Shown here one piece after another: positions 55,793 through 59,372 of a stretch of 59,372 nt of DNA. The first letter of the stretch is position 1; each line of letters starts with the position of its first letter. The notes below the pieces were generated by a model. It did no database searches. It was not told the origin of the DNA and saw nothing but the letters and a program-made list of their open reading frames with translations. The stretch covers positions 1 to 59,372 of the forward strand of contig JAUNHU010000007.1 of NCBI GenBank assembly GCA_030523825.1, in the 5' to 3' direction. The DNA is from Lautropia sp. Its GTDB lineage: Bacteria > Pseudomonadota > Gammaproteobacteria > Burkholderiales > Burkholderiaceae_E. Both the position numbers and the translations under genes were made by a program.

Positions 55793-55812
55793 GAAATCAA
55801 GCCAACAGGAAC

Positions 55813-56898
55813 TCAGCCCGCTGCATCCAGCTGCTCGGCCGCCTGCTCGGCAATGCGGGCTTTTATCAGCGCATCGCTCAGCTCATCCAGATCGCCGTCC
55901 ATGATGGCCTGCAATTTGTAGAGCGTGAGATTGATGCGGTGATCGGTCATGCGCCCTTGCGGAAAATTGTAGGTGCGGATGCGTTCGGAGCGGTCGCCCG
56001 AGCCGACGAGATTCTTGCGGTGCGCGGCAGTCTTTGCGTGGCGCGCGCGTTCCTCGGCATCGCGCAGGCGCGTCAGCAGCACCGTCATCGCCTTCTCGCG
56101 GTTGCGGTGTTGCGAGCGGTCATCCTGACATTCCGCCACCGTGCCCGTGGGCAGGTGGGTGATGCGCACCGCCGATTCCGTCTTGTTCACGTGCTGCCCG
56201 CCCGCGCCCGAGGCACGGAACACGTCGATGCGCAGATCGTCGGGATTGATGGTGATGTCGCCGGTGGGCTCGGCTTCGGCCATCACCGCCACCGTGCAGG
56301 CCGAGGTGTGGATGCGCCCCTGCGACTCGGTGACAGGCACACGCTGCACCCGGTGCGTGCCCGACTCGAAACGCAGATGACCGAACACCTCGCGGCCCGT
56401 CACCTGCACGATCACCTCGCGGTAGCCCCCCAGCTCGGATTCGCTGGCCGACAGGATCTCGGTCTGCCAGCCACGCCGCTCGGCATGGCGCAAATACATG
56501 CGCAGCAGATCGCCCGCAAAGAGCGCACTCTCGTCGCCGCCCGTGCCCGCACGGATTTCCAGAATCGCATTGCGCGCATCATCCGGGTCGCGCGGCCGCA
56601 GCAGTGTCTCGATCTGCGCCAGCGCCGCGTCCCGTCGCTGCCCGGCACTGGTGGCCTCCTCATCGGCAAACTCGCGCAGCTCCGGGTCGTCGCGCATCTG
56701 CTGCGCAGCCGCCAGATCGGCATCGGCCTGCCGCCACTGCGCATAGGTGTCCAGCACCTCCGAAACCTCGGCGTGCTCCTGATTCAGGCGGCGCAGCAGC
56801 GCGATGTCGTTGCCGGCATCCTGGCTGGCCAGTTGGGCGTTCAGCTCATCCAGCCGGTTCTGCATCCGGTCGAGCTGCGCCCGCAGGGTGTCTTTCAT
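55813..56898 (-). CDS. prfA: Peptide chain release factor 1
   Basis: RF1 recognises UAA and UAG stop codons. The 361-residue protein has the normal length and layout: N-terminal coiled helices, the codon-recognition PxT tripeptide as P-V-T in [21 protein letters not shown] near residue 187, and the peptidyl-transferase loop [21 protein letters not shown] near 228, with the GGQ that PrmC methylates. [18 protein letters not shown] and [14 protein letters not shown] follow. It starts the prfA-prmC operon. Confidence 0.97.
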   Translation of the reverse strand: MKDTLRAQLDRMQNRLDELNAQLASQDAGNDIALLRRLNQEHAEVSEVLDTYAQWRQADADLAAAQQMRDDPELREFADEEATSAGQRRDAALAQIETLLRPRDPDDARNAILEIRAGTGGDESALFAGDLLRMYLRHAERRGWQTEILSASESELGGYREVIVQVTGREVFGHLRFESGTHRVQRVPVTESQGRIHTSACTVAVMAEAEPTGDITINPDDLRIDVFRASGAGGQHVNKTESAVRITHLPTGTVAECQDDRSQHRNREKAMTVLLTRLRDAEERARHAKTAAHRKNLVGSGDRSERIRTYNFPQGRMTDHRINLTLYKLQAIMDGDLDELSDALIKARIAEQAAEQLDAAG

Positions 56899-57036
56899 GA
56901 TGGGACGGGTGGTGGGGGCACAGGCATTCTAATGCCGGGCGGGGGCTGGATGCTTGTCGTGGCTGAGGGTGCGTGCAGATGTGTGGAGCGAGGCGACAAG
57001 GGCTGTGCTGACATTGGCCCCGCCTTCGGCCTTTGC

Positions 57037-57075
57037 AACTTGCTCAGCTGTCCGGGTGTCGTTCGATGGTGGGAT
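57037..57075 (+). repeat. 39-bp repeat at the osmC 3' end
   Basis: Covers the osmC stop codon and its last codons. A copy with 6 differences lies at 58954-58992 in the same orientation, on the far side of the IS3 remnant and the Phd/PIN pair. Both contain CCGGGTGTCGTTC. Confidence 0.65.
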
Positions 57076-57523
57076 GGCAATGGATGGGCACCTGCAGGGA
57101 ATTGGCGATGAAGCAGGCCGCGTGTGCGTCATGATGAAGCGCGCGTGCCTTGTCTGCGTCGCTGTCGGCGCTGATCTGCACATGAGGATGGAGCGTGATC
57201 GACACGAAGCGGCCGGCATGCTGTGCGTCACCTTCGTCCATCGTCGCTTCGGCATGGTCGGTGTATGACAGCACCGTGATCCGGTTGACGGCGCACAGGT
57301 GCAGGTACCACAGCTTGTGGCAGGCCGAGGTGGCGGCAAGCAGCATGTCCTCCGGGTTCCAGCGAGAGGCGTTGCCGCGGAAAGCCGGGTCGGCAGACCC
57401 CGGCAGCACAGGCTTGCCCGGTATCGTTGCGATGAAGTCTCGGGAATATGCCGTATAGGACGAGGTGCCGCTGCCCCGGTTGCCGGTCCATTCGACGGTG
57501 CTTTGATAACGATGCTGTTTCAT
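57044..57523 (-). CDS. OsmC family protein
   Basis: OsmC/Ohr proteins are peroxide-reducing thiol enzymes or relatives. The 159-residue protein has QSTVEWTGNRGSGTSSYTAYSRDF at the N-terminus, NPEDMLLAATSACHKLWYLHLC near residue 57 with one conserved cysteine, and HHDAHAACFIANSLQVPIHCHPTIE near 128 with the second. The two cysteines are separated as in OsmC rather than in Ohr. Whether it reduces organic or inorganic peroxides is not decided. Its 3' end is partly repeated downstream. Confidence 0.88.
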   Translation of the reverse strand: MKQHRYQSTVEWTGNRGSGTSSYTAYSRDFIATIPGKPVLPGSADPAFRGNASRWNPEDMLLAATSACHKLWYLHLCAVNRITVLSYTDHAEATMDEGDAQHAGRFVSITLHPHVQISADSDADKARALHHDAHAACFIANSLQVPIHCHPTIERHPDS

Positions 57524-57639
57524 GGTTCAACGATGCTGTCTCTTTCTGGCGCATGACACGCGCCAGGATGGTTTATGGTGGGTTTTCCCATACGGAATAC
57601 GTCCGGGCAACACCATGCAGACGAGATATTTTCCACGGT

Positions 57640-58066
57640 TCAACCCGATGCCCTGTCGGGGTTTGCCCGCTCGGCCATCTGGCTGACGACAACCGGCCAT
57701 GTGGCCGATGTTCATGCCCGCTACATCGTGGGCTGGCGCGTGAGCTGCAGCATGCAGGCCGACTTCGTGCTGGATGCGCTGGAGCAGGCCCTGTACGCCT
57801 GCCAGCCCGAGTGTGACACACTGATCCACCACAGTGACCGGGGCAGCCAGTATGTGTCCGTTCGCTACTCGGAACGACTGGCGCAGGCCGGTATGGTGCC
57901 TTCGGTCGGCAGCCGGGGCGACAGCTACCACAACGCTCTGGCCGAGCGTATCAACGGCCTGTACAGGCCGGAAATCGTCCACCGGCCCAGTGCTTGGAAA
58001 ACGGTCACGTCGCCGGCGGCGCTTGAGACTCTCAAATGGGTCTCGTGGTTCAATCATCGTTTGTGA
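57640..58066 (+). pseudogene. IS3 family transposase (orfB) remnant
   Basis: The frame contains the rve integrase core of IS3-type transposases: HARYIVGWRVSCSMQADFVLDALEQALYACQ, LIHHSDRGSQYVSVRYSERLAQAGMVPSVGSRGDSYHNALAERINGLYRPEIVHR and ALETLKWVSWFNHRL. The N-terminal half including the first catalytic aspartate is missing or scrambled (the segment before HARYIVGW is out of character), orfA is absent, and the frame stops at WFNHRL before the usual C-terminus. No terminal inverted repeats were found. It is a degraded insertion. Confidence 0.85.
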
Positions 58067-58136
58067 TTTGAGCACAGCGAATCGGCATGCCTTCCCTCCG
58101 GGAGGGATTGCAGAAGGGGTAGGGGTTGTGTAATCA

Positions 58137-58146
58137 TGTGTACACA
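58137..58146 (+). promoter_or_regulatory. Palindromic operator candidate of the Phd/PIN pair
   Basis: TGTGTACACA is a perfect 10-bp palindrome 21 bp before the antitoxin start; a second half GTGTACA lies at 58162-58168, overlapping the ATG, and TTGTGTA at 58126-58132 pairs with TACACAA at 58141-58147. Autoregulation by the antitoxin is likely. Confidence 0.5.
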
Positions 58147-58167
58147 AATTCGGCTTGCGAGGTGTAC

Positions 58168-58431
58168 ATGGAAACGGTGAAGGTGGGTGTGAGGGAGTTT
58201 CGCGCGCAGTTGACCGACTATCTGGCTGCGAGAGAGCCTGTCACCATTACGCGCCATGGGCATACGGTGGGGTACTTCATCCCGGCGCATGGGAGCGGTG
58301 AGGCAGAGTTGACCGCGCTGAAGCAGGCGGCGAAGACGCTGGATGCGTTGTTGGCAGCGCATCAGGCGGATGTGGAGGCGCTGGCGCAGGAGTTTCGGGC
58401 AGTGCGTCGCCGCAGGAAGACCAGGCAATGA
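58168..58431 (+). CDS. Phd/YefM-like antitoxin
   Basis: The 87-residue protein starts METVKVGVREFRAQLTDYLAAREPVTITRHGHTVGYFIPAHG, the DNA-binding fold of the Phd/YefM family, followed by a helical toxin-binding tail ending in a basic RRRRKTRQ. The ATG at 58168 gives the family N-terminus; a TTG at 58126 adds 14 unrelated residues. Its end overlaps the PIN toxin start by 4 nt. Confidence 0.88.
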   Translation: METVKVGVREFRAQLTDYLAAREPVTITRHGHTVGYFIPAHGSGEAELTALKQAAKTLDALLAAHQADVEALAQEFRAVRRRRKTRQ

Positions 58432-58850
58432 GTGCCAAAGCTCTGGTGCTCGACGCGAACATTCTGATCCGGGCAGTGTTGGGCGCCCGGGCACGTCAGC
58501 TGATTCTTCAGTACGCAGCTTCCACGCTGTTTTTTGCGCCAGATGTTGCTTATGAGGATGCACGTCATTACCTCCCGGCGTTGCTTCAGAAACGTGGCAT
58601 GGATCCCGGGTCTGCATTGTTGGTTCTGGATGCGTTGGCTGATGTGGTGCGACCGCTCGATCTGGAGCTTTATCAGCATCTCAAGGCGGATGCGCTGAGC
58701 CGCATTGGTACTCGTGACGAGGATGACTGGCCTGTGCTGGCGTGTGCCATGTTGATTGACTGTCCGGTCTGGACGGAGGACAACGATTTTTTTGGTACGG
58801 GCGTGGCAACCTGGACGAGTGATCGGGTGGAGCTGTTTCTGGGGGCGTGA
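58428..58850 (+). CDS. PIN-domain toxin
   Basis: The 140-residue protein has a PIN nuclease fold: VLDANILIRAVLG near residue 7 with the first aspartate, FAPDVAYEDARHYLPALLQKRG near 37 with the conserved acidic residue, DEDDWPVLACAMLIDCPVWTEDNDFFGTGVATW near 99 with the remaining acidic residues. It is encoded directly after a Phd-type antitoxin, overlapping ATGA. It should be an RNase toxin, though the target is unknown. It is distinct from the VapC at 49313-49723. Confidence 0.88.
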   Translation: MSAKALVLDANILIRAVLGARARQLILQYAASTLFFAPDVAYEDARHYLPALLQKRGMDPGSALLVLDALADVVRPLDLELYQHLKADALSRIGTRDEDDWPVLACAMLIDCPVWTEDNDFFGTGVATWTSDRVELFLGA

Positions 58851-58953
58851 CGCGCCTGTCCGCCCGCCTTTCAGGGGCAGCGGTTGGCGAAGCAACTGTC
58901 CTGCGTGAGGCGGCAGTCAAGCAGGTGGTTGAAGGTACCCGCCCGGTGTCAAC

Positions 58954-58992
58954 AACCTGCTCAGTCGCCCGGGTGTCGTTCAATGGTCGGAT
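58954..58992 (+). repeat. 39-bp repeat, second copy
   Basis: Matches 57037-57075 (osmC 3' end) with 6 differences in 39 positions, same orientation. It ends immediately before the ATG of the Rpn-like partial gene. Confidence 0.6.
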
Positions 58993-59372
58993 ATGAAAAG
59001 TGACCGGGTGGTGCCGGTGGTCATCTTCCTGAAGGATGGCAAGGTTCCGCGTCGTCGGCTCTGTCTCGGGATTGATGGTCGAAGCTATCTGCGTTTTCAC
59101 TACATTGCCCGCGTGTTGCCGCGGCTGCCGGCACGACGTTATTTCGAGAGTGACAACATCGTTGCCCGGCTGAATCTCGTCACCATGCGCCATGCGCGCA
59201 AGGATCGGCCCGTCGTCTATGGGCAGGCGCTGAAGGGGCTGCTGGCGCTGGAGGCCAACGCCGACAAGCAGCGCAAGTATCTGGATTTCATCGACATGTA
59301 TCTCCCGCTTGAGGATAATGAACGGGAGGTTTTTGAACGGACTTATCGACAGGAGAACGAACGGATGGGCGG
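58993..59372 (+). CDS. Rpn/YhgA-like putative transposase, partial
   Basis: The frame runs open to the window edge (126 codons, MKSDRVVPVVIFLKDGKVPRR and on). The segments YLRFHYIARVLPRLPARRYF, NIVARLNLVTMRHARKDRPVVYGQALKGLLALEANADKQRKYLDFIDMYLPLEDNEREVF look like the C-terminal half of Rpn/YhgA-type proteins. The expected N-terminal nuclease block, present in the relative at 16677-17858, is missing upstream, where a stop lies at 58930-58932. It is therefore either a truncated gene or a short family member, incomplete at the right edge. Confidence 0.55.
   Translation, partial: MKSDRVVPVVIFLKDGKVPRRRLCLGIDGRSYLRFHYIARVLPRLPARRYFESDNIVARLNLVTMRHARKDRPVVYGQALKGLLALEANADKQRKYLDFIDMYLPLEDNEREVFERTYRQENERMG

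Overview
The window reads as a GC-rich betaproteobacterial chromosome, most likely Burkholderiales. The evidence is gene order: an ABC exporter permease and a BolA protein lead into a his operon, then HIT, tatABC, an HtrA protease, Nif3, MscL, petABC, sspA-sspB and tRNA-Thr, a backbone order known from that group. The species cannot be fixed from sequence alone.

Layout. Positions 1-11350 hold the backbone: ABC-2 permease, BolA, then hisG, a fused hisD-hisC, hisB, hisH, hisA, hisF, hisI, hisE, a HIT protein and tatA-tatB-tatC. Positions 11351-36343 are an accessory block of about 25 kb lodged between tatC and htrA: katG, a DUF72 protein, an Rpn-type nuclease, a two-gene RloA/RloB (AbiL-like) defence module, a metabolic cluster (MDR dehydrogenase, luciferase-like monooxygenase, Crp/Fnr regulator, metallo-beta-lactamase-fold lactonase, with a divergent LysR regulator), and a complete type I-E CRISPR-Cas locus with 14 spacers. 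Positions 36344-44557 return to backbone: htrA, nif3, mscL, petA-petB-petC, sspA-sspB and tRNA-Thr(UGU). Positions 45043-59372 are mixed: amino acid permease, aldo/keto reductase, CAP-domain lipoprotein, small membrane protein, VapBC, ubiX, argC, grxD, an NmrA-type reductase between two mobile-element copies, prmC, prfA, an OsmC protein, an IS3 transposase remnant, a Phd/PIN toxin-antitoxin pair and a truncated Rpn-like gene.

How the parts fit. The his genes supply a nearly complete histidine pathway; HisG is the short form, so a HisZ subunit is expected elsewhere. TatABC would export the Rieske protein PetA and probably the aldo/keto reductase. prfA-prmC and grxD-ubiX look like pieces of one ancestral operon, now split by a 2 kb insertion and by argC.

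The most unusual structure is non-coding. (1) The CRISPR-Cas island is bracketed by identical 161-bp direct repeats that are copies of the 3' end of htrA. (2) Five 76-nt imperfect hairpins, all in one orientation, separate the accessory cassettes between katG and the CRISPR island; four keep a short upstream motif at a fixed 31-nt offset, and a sixth structure keeps the loop on a different paired stem. (3) Two 268-bp terminal-inverted-repeat elements in opposite orientation flank the NmrA-type gene, and a decayed fragment lies upstream of hisE. (4) Several housekeeping proteins (HisD-HisC, PrmC, NmrA-type, HtrA, DUF72, SspB) carry long low-complexity linkers. All functional statements are inferred from motifs read by eye; no database search was possible.
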